Of a stretch of 64,000 nucleotides of DNA, positions 18,465-27,561 are shown one piece after another. The notes under the pieces are model-generated. The model had not been told where the DNA came from, ran no database searches, and worked only from the letters and a program-made list of their open reading frames with translations. The position numbers were made by a program, and so were the translations under genes. The number at the start of each line of letters is the position of its first letter. Within the stretch, counting starts at the first letter, position 1. Origin of the DNA: an uncultured Fluviicola sp. (GTDB lineage: Bacteria > Bacteroidota > Bacteroidia > Flavobacteriales > Crocinitomicaceae); NCBI RefSeq assembly GCF_946478805.1, contig NZ_CAMLDC010000006.1, positions 62,001 through 126,000 on the forward strand. The letters are read 5' to 3'.

Positions 18465-18848
18465 TTAAATTGAGTATTCTGCAGTATAGCCGGTAATTGT
18501 ACCGTTTAACTGCTGAAGTAGGATCTGGAATTCTTCTCTAGTTAATACAGCCTTTGAATCAAGCACCAACGAAGTTGCATCTTCACTTAACACAAAAGAA
18601 ATAACTCTGGAGTCATTTGTCAAGATTGTTTCCAAAGCAGATTTTTGAGAAAGACCTATTCCGGTCAACCCAATAACATGATGGGTTTTCACACCCGATA
18701 AAATTTCAACACCCGCGATCTTGTTTTGATCCATGTGATTTTGAACTTCAGAACCAGCCAAATCGTATATTTTCTCATATACCTGACCGAAGGATTTGAA
18801 GGTCAAAAAAACAGTGCTGAATGCGATTAGTAATAAATATTTCTTCAT
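18465..18848 (-). CDS. Small secreted protein of unknown function
   Basis: The 127-aa product has a signal peptide MKKYLLLIAFSTVFLTFKSFGQ and a mature domain of about 105 residues. No cysteines occur and no motif was recognised. The mature part contains HVIGLTGIGLSQKSALETIL and ends GTITGYTAEYSI. It lies just upstream of paralogue 2 of the T9SS cargo proteins, with a 25-base gap, so it may be a partner of that surface protein. Function is unknown. Confidence 0.75.
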   Translation of the reverse strand: MKKYLLLIAFSTVFLTFKSFGQVYEKIYDLAGSEVQNHMDQNKIAGVEILSGVKTHHVIGLTGIGLSQKSALETILTNDSRVISFVLSEDATSLVLDSKAVLTREEFQILLQQLNGTITGYTAEYSI

Positions 18849-19020
18849 TTTGGATTATTGTAATACTTTCAAAAGACGAAATTATTAAGGTTTGGTTGTC
18901 TGAATCTTTGCGAAACATTATCAATTATGCTATTTGAACAAACAAAACGGACCTCAGGTCGATTAATTTCAGATTACTTATAATGTTCTATAAAATTTCG
19001 GCTTCATTTTTAAAATTAGT

Positions 19021-19028
19021 TACATTTG
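19021..19028 (+). promoter_or_regulatory. -7 promoter box of gdhA
   Basis: TACATTTG is an exact match to TAnnTTTG, 28 bases before the gdhA ATG. No clear -33 TTG was found at the expected spacing, so activator dependence is possible. Confidence 0.5.
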
Positions 19029-19056
19029 CTTCGCATAAAAACAAAAGCATTTATAT

Positions 19057-20412
19057 ATGTCAAGTAAATACCAAGCACAGATTGACGCTTTTATGGATAA
19101 AGTAAAAGCTACCAACGGTCATGAAGCAGAATTTTTACAAGCTGTTCATGAGGTTGCTGAAGCAGTTATTCCCTTTATGGAGGAACACCCGAAATACAAG
19201 GCTGCTAAAATTTTGGATCGAATTGTCGAGCCAGAAAGAACGATTTTGTTCCGAGTTCCGTGGTTGGATGACAAAGGTGAGATTCAAGTGAATCGTGGAT
19301 ACCGTGTAGAATTCAACTCCGCAATCGGACCATACAAAGGAGGACTTCGTTTCCACCCTTCTGTAAATCTTTCTATCCTGAAATTCTTAGGATTCGAGCA
19401 AATCTTCAAAAACTCCCTAACAACTCTTCCGATGGGAGGTGGTAAAGGTGGTTCTGATTTCGATCCGAAAGGAAAATCAGATAACGAAGTAATGAAATTT
19501 TGTCAATCATTCATGACTGAGCTTTCTCGTCATATCGGTGCTGATACGGATGTACCTGCCGGTGATATCGGTGTTGGTGGTCGTGAAATCGGTTACATGT
19601 TCGGACAGTACAAACGTATTCGCAATGAATTTACCGGTGTATTAACAGGTAAAGCCCGCAACTGGGGTGGATCTTTGATTCGTCCGGAAGCTACAGGTTA
19701 TGGAACTGTTTATTTCGCGAAAGAAATGTTGGCTACGAAAAACGACTCTTTCAAAGGGAAGATCGTTGCTGTTTCCGGTTCCGGAAACGTTGCTCAATAC
19801 GCTTGTGAAAAAGCAACTCAATTGGGTGGTAAAGTAGTTACATTGTCTGACTCATCAGGATATATCTATGATGCTGAAGGTATTGACGCAGCAAAATTGG
19901 ATTTCGTTATGGAATTGAAAAATGTGAAACGTGGTCGCATTGAAGAGTACGTCAAACAATATCCTTCTGCTAAATTTGTTGCAGGAAAACGTCCTTGGGA
20001 GGTGAAAGCTGACATCGCGTTGCCTTGTGCTACACAAAACGAATTGAACGGTGATGAGGCAAAAGCTTTGATCGCAAACGGAGTGATCTGTGTTGCTGAA
20101 GGAGCGAATATGCCAACTACGCCGGAAGGTATTGCTGCATTCCAGGCTGCTAACGTTTTGTTCTCACCAGGAAAAGCATCTAATGCCGGAGGTGTGGCAA
20201 CTTCAGGTTTGGAAATGTCTCAAAACTCTTTACGTTTAAGCTGGACTGCTGAAGAAGTAGACGCTAAATTACATGGTATCATGGTTTCTATCCATGAAGC
20301 TTGTGTGAAATACGGTAAAGATGCCAAAGGAAATGTTGACTATGTGAAAGGTGCAAACATTGCAGGTTTCGTAAAAGTTGCTGATTCTATGATTGACCAG
20401 GGATTGGTATAA
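19057..20412 (+). CDS. gdhA: NADP-type glutamate dehydrogenase
   Basis: This enzyme reversibly aminates 2-oxoglutarate with ammonia and NAD(P)H, a main ammonium assimilation route. The 451-aa length is that of the hexameric class. The substrate-binding and catalytic segment [15 protein letters not shown] (about residues 126-140, catalytic Lys130) is intact, as are the nucleotide-fold [11 protein letters not shown] and the C-terminal [17 protein letters not shown]. It is a single-gene unit with its own -7 box and a strong terminator. Confidence 0.96.
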   Translation: MSSKYQAQIDAFMDKVKATNGHEAEFLQAVHEVAEAVIPFMEEHPKYKAAKILDRIVEPERTILFRVPWLDDKGEIQVNRGYRVEFNSAIGPYKGGLRFHPSVNLSILKFLGFEQIFKNSLTTLPMGGGKGGSDFDPKGKSDNEVMKFCQSFMTELSRHIGADTDVPAGDIGVGGREIGYMFGQYKRIRNEFTGVLTGKARNWGGSLIRPEATGYGTVYFAKEMLATKNDSFKGKIVAVSGSGNVAQYACEKATQLGGKVVTLSDSSGYIYDAEGIDAAKLDFVMELKNVKRGRIEEYVKQYPSAKFVAGKRPWEVKADIALPCATQNELNGDEAKALIANGVICVAEGANMPTTPEGIAAFQAANVLFSPGKASNAGGVATSGLEMSQNSLRLSWTAEEVDAKLHGIMVSIHEACVKYGKDAKGNVDYVKGANIAGFVKVADSMIDQGLV

Positions 20413-20433
20413 TCTGAGAAATAAATTACAGGG

Positions 20434-20462
20434 AACCGCTTTCGTCATTGACGGAGGCGGTT
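20434..20462 (+). terminator. Terminator of gdhA
   Basis: An outer 6-bp stem AACCGC / GCGGTT (20434-20439 with 20457-20462) has a second short internal helix (CGTC / GACG) and a run of six T from 20461. It starts 22 bases after the gdhA stop. Confidence 0.75.
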
Positions 20463-20494
20463 TTTTCGTTTTAGGACATCGATTTTCAATCCGG

Positions 20495-20519
20495 AATTCG
20501 GAATTCGTAATTCGTAATT
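20495..20519. repeat. Short copy of the AATTCGT heptamer repeat
   Basis: Units AATTCGG, AATTCGT, AATTCGT and AATT follow one another directly. They lie three bases upstream of the -7 box of the E1 gene, so the repeat occupies the region where the -33 element would sit. Confidence 0.85.
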
Positions 20520-20522
20520 GAG

Positions 20523-20530
20523 TACATTTG
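20523..20530 (+). promoter_or_regulatory. -7 promoter box of the fused E1 gene
   Basis: TACATTTG is an exact match to TAnnTTTG. It shows that an in-frame TTG start at 20528 cannot be used and that translation starts at the ATG 20546. Confidence 0.55.
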
Positions 20531-20545
20531 TGTGCGATATTCAGT

Positions 20546-22552
20546 ATGGAAAAAGAAAAGACAAAACGATTGATTGATTTCGATCGAACAGGTTTCGAAA
20601 ACGAAGAACTTGTTACGATATATAAAGCGATTGCAAAACCGCGCCTGATAGAAGAAAAAATGTTGATTCTCCTACGCCAGGGGAAAATTTCCAAGTGGTT
20701 TTCAGGCTGGGGCCAAGAAGGTATTTCCGTAGGGTCTGCCTATGCAATGAAAGAAGAAGAATTCATTCTTCCGATGCATCGGAATTTGGGTGTGTTTACG
20801 ACACGTGGAATTCCATTGAATCGCCTTTTTGCGCAATTCCAGGGAAAAATGTCCGGTTTTACAAAAGGCCGTGACCGCTCTTTTCACTTTGGAACAAAAG
20901 ATTATAACATTGTCGGTATGATTTCACATCTCGGTCCTCAATTGGGAATCGCAGATGGGATTGCATTGGCCAATAAATTAAAAGGGAATGACCAGGCAAC
21001 GATTGTATTCACTGGAGATGGTGGAGCATCGGAAGGTGATTTTCATGAATCATTAAATGTTGCAGCGGTTTGGGATCTTCCGGTGATTTTCGCTATCGAA
21101 AACAACTGCTGGGGACTATCCACTCCAAGTAATGAGCAATTCCGTTGCAAACAATTTATAGATAAAGGAATCGGTTACGGAATGGACGCTTTCCAGGTAG
21201 ACGGAAATAACGTGCTTGATGTGATTCGTACTGTTCGCAAGATCGCAGATTCAATCCGTCAAAAACCACGGCCTTTCTTATTGGAATGCATGACTTTCCG
21301 TATGCGCGGTCATGAGGAAGCTTCCGGAACGAAATACTATCCTGAAGGGCTTCAAGACGAATGGGCAAAAAAAGATCCGGTTTCCAATTATGAACTTTAT
21401 TTATTGGAACAAGGTGTTCTGACAGAAGAATCCGTTGCTCAAATTCAACAGGAAATTAAAGACGAAATCCAGAAAGGATTGGAAATCGCATTTGCAGAAA
21501 GCCCGATAGAAGCGGATCTTCAACGAGAATTGGACGATATTTACGCTCCTTACACTCAAACGGTCATCTCTCCTACAACTGACACAAAAACGGAGAAGCG
21601 TCTGATCGATGCCATTTCCGATTCGTTAAGAGAAAGCATGGTTCGATATCCGGACCTGGTTATTATGGGACAGGATATTGCCGAATACGGAGGTGCATTT
21701 AAAGTCACTGAAGGTTTTGTAGAGCAATTCGGTAAAGGCCGCGTTCGAAATACCCCTATTTGTGAATCAGCAATTGTTGGAGCAGGATTAGGTTTATCCA
21801 TTGCAGGAATGAAAGCTATCGTAGAAATGCAGTTTGCTGACTTCGTGACTTGTGGATTCAACCAGATTATAAATAATTTGGCTAAAATTCATTGGAGATG
21901 GGGACAAAATGCTGACGTTGTTGTTCGCATGCCTACCGGAGCAAATACCGCAGCTGGCCCTTTCCACAGTCAAAGTAATGAAGCATGGTTCTTCCATACG
22001 CCCGGCCTAAAAGTGGTTTACCCTGCTTTTCCCGGAGATGCGAAAGGATTGTTGAATGCAGCAATTGAAGATCCGAATCCGGTTTTGTTCTTTGAGCACA
22101 AATTCCTCTACAGAAGTATCCGCGAAGATATTCACGATGATTATTACACGACTGAAATCGGGAAAGCCGGATATGTCCGCAAAGGGGACGATCTAACAAT
22201 CATCACTTACGGATTGGGAGTTCATTGGGCAATGGAAGTATTGGATGCACATCCTGAAATCTCTGCAAACCTGGTCGACCTGAAAACACTACTTCCGTTG
22301 GATACGGAAACCATTTTCGAAGCTGTTCGTCAAACAGGAAAAGTCATCGTTCTTCACGAAGATTGCATGACAGGAGGAATCGGAGGCGAACTGGTTGCAC
22401 TAATCAATGAGCATTGCTTTGATGCTTTGGATGCTCCGGTGAAACGGGTTGCTTCTTTGGATACTCCTGTACCATTTGCGGTGGCTTTGGAAAAACAATT
22501 CCTTCCGCTTGAGCGCTTTAAGCAGGCATTGATTGAATTGTATGAATTTTAA
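20546..22552 (+). CDS. 2-oxo acid dehydrogenase E1 component, fused alpha and beta subunits
   Basis: This thiamine-diphosphate enzyme decarboxylates a 2-oxo acid and passes the acyl group to lipoyl-E2. The 668-aa product joins both E1 subunits. The alpha half (about residues 20-330) has the ThDP motif GDGGASEGDF (157-166) through IENN (184-187). The beta half (about 345-668) has GQDIAEYGGAFKVTEGF and MQFADFVTCGFNQIINNLAK. Fused E1 proteins of this kind in Bacteroidota are usually annotated as branched-chain 2-oxoisovalerate or pyruvate dehydrogenase type. The substrate cannot be decided here, and no E2 or E3 gene is adjacent. The start is set by the -7 box at 20523-20530. Confidence 0.9.
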   Translation: MEKEKTKRLIDFDRTGFENEELVTIYKAIAKPRLIEEKMLILLRQGKISKWFSGWGQEGISVGSAYAMKEEEFILPMHRNLGVFTTRGIPLNRLFAQFQGKMSGFTKGRDRSFHFGTKDYNIVGMISHLGPQLGIADGIALANKLKGNDQATIVFTGDGGASEGDFHESLNVAAVWDLPVIFAIENNCWGLSTPSNEQFRCKQFIDKGIGYGMDAFQVDGNNVLDVIRTVRKIADSIRQKPRPFLLECMTFRMRGHEEASGTKYYPEGLQDEWAKKDPVSNYELYLLEQGVLTEESVAQIQQEIKDEIQKGLEIAFAESPIEADLQRELDDIYAPYTQTVISPTTDTKTEKRLIDAISDSLRESMVRYPDLVIMGQDIAEYGGAFKVTEGFVEQFGKGRVRNTPICESAIVGAGLGLSIAGMKAIVEMQFADFVTCGFNQIINNLAKIHWRWGQNADVVVRMPTGANTAAGPFHSQSNEAWFFHTPGLKVVYPAFPGDAKGLLNAAIEDPNPVLFFEHKFLYRSIREDIHDDYYTTEIGKAGYVRKGDDLTIITYGLGVHWAMEVLDAHPEISANLVDLKTLLPLDTETIFEAVRQTGKVIVLHEDCMTGGIGGELVALINEHCFDALDAPVKRVASLDTPVPFAVALEKQFLPLERFKQALIELYEF

Positions 22553-22570
22553 GATACGCCAAAAAATAAA

Positions 22571-22597
22571 AAATCCCTCGGTTGAACCGAGGGATTT
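22571..22597 (+). terminator. Terminator of the fused E1 gene
   Basis: An 11-bp stem AAATCCCTCGG / CCGAGGGATTT (22571-22581 with 22587-22597) has loop TTGAA and is followed by more T. It is a classic intrinsic terminator 19 bases past the stop codon. Confidence 0.88.
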
Positions 22598-22631
22598 TTT
22601 TGTATAAACACGTGTTTTACCGACATAAACC

Positions 22632-22667
22632 AAAAACGGTCGTTCGATAAATCGAACAACCGTTTTT
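22632..22667 (-). terminator. Terminator of the ftsK-lolA unit
   Basis: A long stem (22632-22647 with 22652-22667, one C-A mismatch) has loop TAAA. On the minus strand it is followed by T-rich sequence. It lies 19 bases past the lolA stop, back-to-back with the E1 terminator. Confidence 0.75.
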
Positions 22668-22685
22668 TTATTGATCAATTTTTTA

Positions 22686-23324
22686 TTAATCTTTTACCAC
22701 CGTATAACCCGGGTATTTCGATTTGTCGAATACAAACTTGCTATCTTCAATAGTCGGGTTTGAAGTGAATTTTGTCATCGTGAAAGTCGAAACGGTTCCA
22801 TCATTGGCTTTCATGATCGCTTTTTTCAATTCATTGTCATCTTTTGAAATAGAGATGATGATGGTATGATAATTTGCTTTCTTCGGGTTCTTCGGATACA
22901 AAAAGATCACATGAACCTTTTCTCCATTCAATGTTTCCTCTTTATCGTATTTGCTTTTGAACCCACTTTCCCAAATTGTCATTAATTTTTTCGGATTGAT
23001 GGATTCTTCATCGTCTCCTGAAGCATCTGTTTCATAAACAGTCTTTTCTTCTTTAACGATACTCCAGGATTTGATTCCATTTGAGATCAGGGTTGTTTCA
23101 CCATAAGTCGCACTGAATTTATCGCCTTTCACCCATCCTTTACCGGACATATTGGAATTTGTTCCGTTTGAGGTGTTCTTGATTGTTGCGCTAAATTCAA
23201 CGTAGAACGTTTTCAGCCCTTTTATTTTTGCCGAAACTTTATCAAGAATCGCATCTGCTTTTGCATCTTGACTATAAGATAAGGTGCTTCCAAGTAAGGT
23301 CAGGCAAATAATTAAATATTTCAT
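22686..23324 (-). CDS. lolA: LolA-like outer-membrane lipoprotein carrier
   Basis: This is a periplasmic protein predicted to shuttle lipoproteins to the outer membrane. The 212-aa product has a signal peptide MKYLIICLTLLGSTLSYSQ. Family-typical features follow: the start DAILDKVSAKIKGLKTFYVEFSATI, a WVKGDKF strand, and the final DSKFVFDKSKYPGYTVVKD. It follows ftsK, an order I recall as frequent in Bacteroidota. The 142-base gap to ftsK carries an inverted-repeat element, and a GATATTTG box (23350-23343, one mismatch to consensus) could give lolA its own promoter. Confidence 0.82.
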   Translation of the reverse strand: MKYLIICLTLLGSTLSYSQDAKADAILDKVSAKIKGLKTFYVEFSATIKNTSNGTNSNMSGKGWVKGDKFSATYGETTLISNGIKSWSIVKEEKTVYETDASGDDEESINPKKLMTIWESGFKSKYDKEETLNGEKVHVIFLYPKNPKKANYHTIIISISKDDNELKKAIMKANDGTVSTFTMTKFTSNPTIEDSKFVFDKSKYPGYTVVKD

Positions 23325-23388
23325 GTTTCACAATTTTCTGTGCAAATATCAGAAATTGTGCCAAGAATACTATTACATCCCAAAAAAA

Positions 23389-23472
23389 GAATTGAAAATT
23401 GATAATTGAAAAGAGGGAAACACTCAGTTTTTCTTAATTGACTTTTCAATTCTCCATTTTACATTTTCAACT
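23389..23472. repeat. AATTGAAAAG inverted-repeat element, copy A
   Basis: The left arm ends in AATTGAAAAG at 23413. The right arm begins CTTTTCAATT at 23442 and runs into the ftsK stop codon, with a 28-base spacer. Each arm is about 31 nt. The TGA stop of ftsK (23469-23467) is part of the arm's terminal TTGA. The arms are related to copies B (28510), C (34082) and D (37710). Confidence 0.7.
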
Positions 23473-26031
23473 GATCCCTTTCGATCTCAAAAATTCTTCC
23501 AGGCTCTCCAAATCACTGAAAAGAACTTCACGTGCCTTACTTCCCTGGAAAGGTCCTATAATTCCATAACCTTCCAACTGGTCAACAATCCGACCGGCTC
23601 TATTGTAACCCAATTTCAATTTGCGTTGCAATAAGGACGCCGAACCTTGATTATTGATGACAACGATTCGCGCAGCATCTGCAAACATGGAATCGATTTC
23701 GTCCAGGTCCATATCCCGATCCTCACTTCCATTTTCTCCAACGTATTCAGGAAGGATCAAAGCCTCAGGATATGCTCTTTGTTCTCCAATGAATCGACAG
23801 ATGGCCTCCACTTCAGGAGTATCGGCGAAACCACACTGAACACGAATCAGATCTTGTCCTAGTGAGATCAACATATCTCCCCTACCAATCAACTGATCGG
23901 CTCCGGAAGAATCCAGGATGGTGCGTGAATCGATTTTAGAAAGCACCCGGAATGCTATACGCGCAGGAAAGTTTGCCTTGATCATACCCGTAATGACATT
24001 CACGGAAGGTCTTTGGGTTGCAACGATCAAATGGATTCCGATTGCGCGGGCCAATTGCGCCAAACGTGCGATCGGATGTTCTACTTCTTTTCCTGCAGTC
24101 ATGATAAGATCTGCAAACTCGTCGATCAGTACGACAATATATGGCAAGTAGCGATGTCCTTTTTCCGGATTCAGTTTGCGTGCAATAAACTTGGCGTTGT
24201 ATTCCTTGATTGTCCGGACCTCAGCTACCTTCAACAATTCATAGCGATTATCCATTTCAATACACAAGGAATTCAATGTGTTCACCACTTTTGAAGTATC
24301 TGTAATAATCGCATCCTCTTCTCCCGGAAGTTTTGCCAGGTAATGGCGTTCAATGCGATTGTACAATGTCAACTCCACTTTTTTCGGATCGACCAATACA
24401 AATTTGACTTGCGACGGATGCTTCTTATAAAGTATGGAAACCAGGATTGCATTCAACCCGACGGATTTACCTTGCCCGGTTGCTCCTGCCACCAATAAGT
24501 GAGGCGCTTTGGTCAAATCAAAGGTGTAAGTCTCGTTCGTAATCGTTTTACCCATTACAATCGGCAACTCGAAATCTGAATTCTGGAATCTCTCTGATGC
24601 GATAAGCGATTTCATGGAAACCATATCCGGATTGCTGTTCGGAACCTCGATACCGATGGTTCCTTTCCCAGGAATCGGAGCAATAATACGGATTCCCAAA
24701 GCGGACAAACTCAATGCGATATCATCCTCCAGGTTCTTGATCTTTGAAATCCGGACTCCAGGAGCCGGAACAATCTCGTATAATGTAACAGTAGGACCGA
24801 CTGTTGCCTTAATTTTAGCAATGTCGATCTTATAATGGGAAAGCGTCTCTACAATTTTATTCTTATTCTCTTCCAGCTCCTGCTTGTTGATTGAAACCTG
24901 TCCGTTTCCGTATTCTTTTAACAAATCAATCGGAGGCAACATATAACCTGACAAATCCAATGTCGGGTCATAATCACCATATTCCTGACGGATGGAATTG
25001 AATTCATCATCAGAAAGAGTGGCATCTGTTTTTGCAATACTTACCTTGAAATCACCTTCTTCATCCTCATCGTCGTCATCTTCTTCAATGATAGCTTCCG
25101 CGTCCCGATAACTATCGGGATCAGGCTCCAACTCCGCTTCTTTTTCAGCACCATTTTGAATCACAATAAAGCTGTCTTCTTCTCCATCTCCGTATGATTC
25201 ATCCTCCTCTTCATCAAAATTGACTTCAGCGGCTTCCTGTTCTGCTCTGATCTGGTCTTCACGGATTGTATTCACCACATGAATATCCGTCATACCCGCA
25301 GAAACCGGTTTGTCATCCTCGAAAAACGATTCCTTCGCTCCTTTTGCACGGTTCCACCAAGACACGATATCTGCGTTGAAGAGGATTACCAATACCATCC
25401 ACAATAGCGCAACAATGGCAACGAAACTTCCAAAATTTCCAATCGTCAGTTTTAACCATTGATTGATTGCATAACCGAATGTTCCTCCTAAATAATCAAT
25501 GTGCTCTACGAAATACCCCAGGAAGATAGAACTCCAGACCATGAACAAGACTGCAACAGCGATGGATCTCCTGATTGGAAGAAGCAAAATATTGAGCATC
25601 CATTTAAACCCGATCAGGAAAATAACGAATGAAATGGCAAAAGAAGAAACTCCGAACCAACGATACATGAACAAATGAGACATCCATGCGCCGAACTTAC
25701 CCAACCAGTTTTCTACCGGCTCAGGATTATTATCGAAAAGAAAGCCAAAAAGTGAAACATCCAAGACGCGATCTTGATCGGATGTCCAGGTAAAAAAGTA
25801 GGAAAAGCATGAAAGAAATGTGAAAAAGGAAAACAGAACCATCGCAATCCCGAAGATTGTTTTGACCCTTTTTTTATCAAAGCGATTTGACAGACGATCC
25901 AATAAGGCATTATCAGAAGGCTTACGCTCTTTCGTAGGCTTTCCTTTCGGCTGCTGCTTCTTATCTTGATCGGAATCCGATTTCCCTTGTGCTTGCTCGC
26001 TTTTTTGCCTGTATTCGTTTTCCAGTGTCAT
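23467..26031 (-). CDS. ftsK: DNA translocase FtsK
   Basis: This is the septal DNA pump that clears and orders chromosome termini during division. The 854-aa product has four N-terminal membrane segments (about residues 58-80, 125-146, 156-175, 200-218). A very acidic linker (about 260-330) and an alpha/beta motor domain follow. The Walker A is GATGQGKS (516-523), with a later LIDEFADLIM Walker B. A C-terminal winged-helix gamma domain sits at about 785-850. Length and layout are normal for Bacteroidota FtsK. It heads a unit with lolA. Confidence 0.95.
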   Translation of the reverse strand: MTLENEYRQKSEQAQGKSDSDQDKKQQPKGKPTKERKPSDNALLDRLSNRFDKKRVKTIFGIAMVLFSFFTFLSCFSYFFTWTSDQDRVLDVSLFGFLFDNNPEPVENWLGKFGAWMSHLFMYRWFGVSSFAISFVIFLIGFKWMLNILLLPIRRSIAVAVLFMVWSSIFLGYFVEHIDYLGGTFGYAINQWLKLTIGNFGSFVAIVALLWMVLVILFNADIVSWWNRAKGAKESFFEDDKPVSAGMTDIHVVNTIREDQIRAEQEAAEVNFDEEEDESYGDGEEDSFIVIQNGAEKEAELEPDPDSYRDAEAIIEEDDDDEDEEGDFKVSIAKTDATLSDDEFNSIRQEYGDYDPTLDLSGYMLPPIDLLKEYGNGQVSINKQELEENKNKIVETLSHYKIDIAKIKATVGPTVTLYEIVPAPGVRISKIKNLEDDIALSLSALGIRIIAPIPGKGTIGIEVPNSNPDMVSMKSLIASERFQNSDFELPIVMGKTITNETYTFDLTKAPHLLVAGATGQGKSVGLNAILVSILYKKHPSQVKFVLVDPKKVELTLYNRIERHYLAKLPGEEDAIITDTSKVVNTLNSLCIEMDNRYELLKVAEVRTIKEYNAKFIARKLNPEKGHRYLPYIVVLIDEFADLIMTAGKEVEHPIARLAQLARAIGIHLIVATQRPSVNVITGMIKANFPARIAFRVLSKIDSRTILDSSGADQLIGRGDMLISLGQDLIRVQCGFADTPEVEAICRFIGEQRAYPEALILPEYVGENGSEDRDMDLDEIDSMFADAARIVVINNQGSASLLQRKLKLGYNRAGRIVDQLEGYGIIGPFQGSKAREVLFSDLESLEEFLRSKGIS

Positions 26032-26107
26032 TCTTCACGAAGTATCTCACGAAGATAACGACAGAAAGGGGCTTTAGTTAATAGCGGCTCATTTAACTAT
26101 AAACAAA

Positions 26108-26749
26108 CTAGTGTTCATTATTCGAATAGAACACTCTCATGAATTCTTCAAAGCTGATACGCTTATAATCCGAAGGGATTCCGAACAGGTCGCGATTCAC
26201 CGCTTCATCCTTTTTCTCAATCAGCTCATAATGAATCAACCCATCCTGGGACGGAATGTAGTAATCAAGAGCCAAACCCTTTACTTCCGGGTAAACCTGC
26301 AGGTATTTATTTCCCAGCTTCTTCGAAAAATAACAATAATACCCCTCGGTATTTTCATCTTTCACCAGATACTTCTGAGCTTTTAATCCTGCGATTTTCT
26401 TCGATCCCATTTTTTTCTTGATCGTATATGTTTTTTTGATTGTATCGGTTTTTTTAGATAAATCCGTCTGGATCGCATATTTATTCCCATCCAATTCCAA
26501 TAACAAATATGCTTTATTCAAAACCATGTTCCGGATATACACCTGGACCCCAAATTGCTGGGTTTCCGTTTCCAAACGAACAACAGTATCGTTTGTAAAA
26601 AGTGTAACATTCCACAACTTCCAAACCTTATTTGAATCCGGTGCCATCACAGTTGCTTTGTATTTCAAAACACCTGAAAATTTTGTTTGTGAAAACCCCG
26701 AAAGAGAAATGGTCAGGATAATGCCAAAAGCACAAAGAAATCGATTCAT
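26108..26749 (-). CDS. Secreted protein of unknown function (LolA/DUF4412-like size and texture)
   Basis: The 213-aa product starts at the ATG 26749 with the signal peptide MNRFLCAFGIILTISLSGFSQ. The mature part is beta-rich (TKFSGVLKYKATV, NKYAIQTDLSKKTDTIKK). It ends with a helical tail RISFEEFMRVFYSNNEH. It resembles small periplasmic proteins of GLPGLI/DUF4412 type by texture only. It starts one base after the stop of the upstream lipoprotein gene, so the two are translationally coupled. Both have a similar ending (SYDEYNQKMNSLF and SFEEFMRVFYS), suggesting they are distant paralogues. Confidence 0.75.
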   Translation of the reverse strand: MNRFLCAFGIILTISLSGFSQTKFSGVLKYKATVMAPDSNKVWKLWNVTLFTNDTVVRLETETQQFGVQVYIRNMVLNKAYLLLELDGNKYAIQTDLSKKTDTIKKTYTIKKKMGSKKIAGLKAQKYLVKDENTEGYYCYFSKKLGNKYLQVYPEVKGLALDYYIPSQDGLIHYELIEKKDEAVNRDLFGIPSDYKRISFEEFMRVFYSNNEH

Positions 26750-26750
26750 A

Positions 26751-27443
26751 TTAGTCAAAGGTTGCAAATAAACTATTCATTTTTTGATTGTATTCATCAT
26801 AACTGATGGATGTCCCTTTCGCAGGCAAAGTAAACAAACGTTTTTTGGATTCATCCATTTTTGAAATAAATTTGGTCGCTCTGTAGTCTATTCGAATCCC
26901 AAACCGATCTACAGAATAAGCCAATAAAACACCTGGCACTTCCTTGAATGTATTGTACCAATTAGGATTTTTCAATTTGATTTCCTCGGTATACCAAAGT
27001 GTGATGACATCCTGTTTGTCTTTTTTGTTCGTTGCAAGTGCCTTCTTCACATTAAATCCTGCCAATGTATCCACATCATCCGTAAATTTAACATCGTATT
27101 GTGTTTGTTCGTTCAACATATTCCGAATTTCCTTCGGTGTAAGCTTGGTCTTAAATGCTTCTTCACCATATTGGAAATAAATATCCATTTGCTTTTTGTT
27201 ACAATCAAAGAGTAAAATATTTTGAAAATTCCCTCTGCTAATGTCATTTCGCACTATTCCATCTTTAAAGCTGATCTCAACTTCCTTGGGAAGGATGTTA
27301 TACAAGAAAACGTTCTTCTTGTGATTGGGGTAATCTGCTGAATAGATGATTGTCCCCTCATCAATCACTTCTTCCTTGGAAGAACAGGAAAACAAGAGAA
27401 CGCTACAAATTACGATTAAAATGGTTGAATGCTTTACAAACAT
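26751..27443 (-). CDS. Lipoprotein of unknown function
   Basis: The 230-aa product has a lipoprotein signal MFVKHSTILIVICSVLLFSC, with the acylated Cys at residue 20. The mature part contains GTIIYSADYPNH and a central beta-rich domain, ending ISYDEYNQKMNSLFATFD. The overall pattern is of a substrate-binding or carrier-like beta sandwich, with no recognised family. It is coupled to the downstream secreted-protein gene with a one-base gap. The two probably act together in the periplasm or outer membrane (inference). Confidence 0.78.
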   Translation of the reverse strand: MFVKHSTILIVICSVLLFSCSSKEEVIDEGTIIYSADYPNHKKNVFLYNILPKEVEISFKDGIVRNDISRGNFQNILLFDCNKKQMDIYFQYGEEAFKTKLTPKEIRNMLNEQTQYDVKFTDDVDTLAGFNVKKALATNKKDKQDVITLWYTEEIKLKNPNWYNTFKEVPGVLLAYSVDRFGIRIDYRATKFISKMDESKKRLFTLPAKGTSISYDEYNQKMNSLFATFD

Positions 27444-27535
27444 ATAATTCCTTTAATAAGAACTTAATACGCCAAATTGTTGAAAAGGTTTCGATAGCCT
27501 GAATAACTTAAAATAGTCAGACTAAACCAAATATG

Positions 27536-27543
27536 TATTTTTG
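27536..27543 (+). promoter_or_regulatory. -7 promoter box of the arginase gene
   Basis: TATTTTTG is an exact match to TAnnTTTG. It ends 18 bases before the arginase ATG at 27562. Confidence 0.45.
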
Positions 27544-27561
27544 CGGTATTAACAATCTGTT

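Noticed and set aside
20528..20545. TTG start for the fused E1 gene
   Set aside because: It lies within the TACATTTG promoter box, so it would not be in the transcript.
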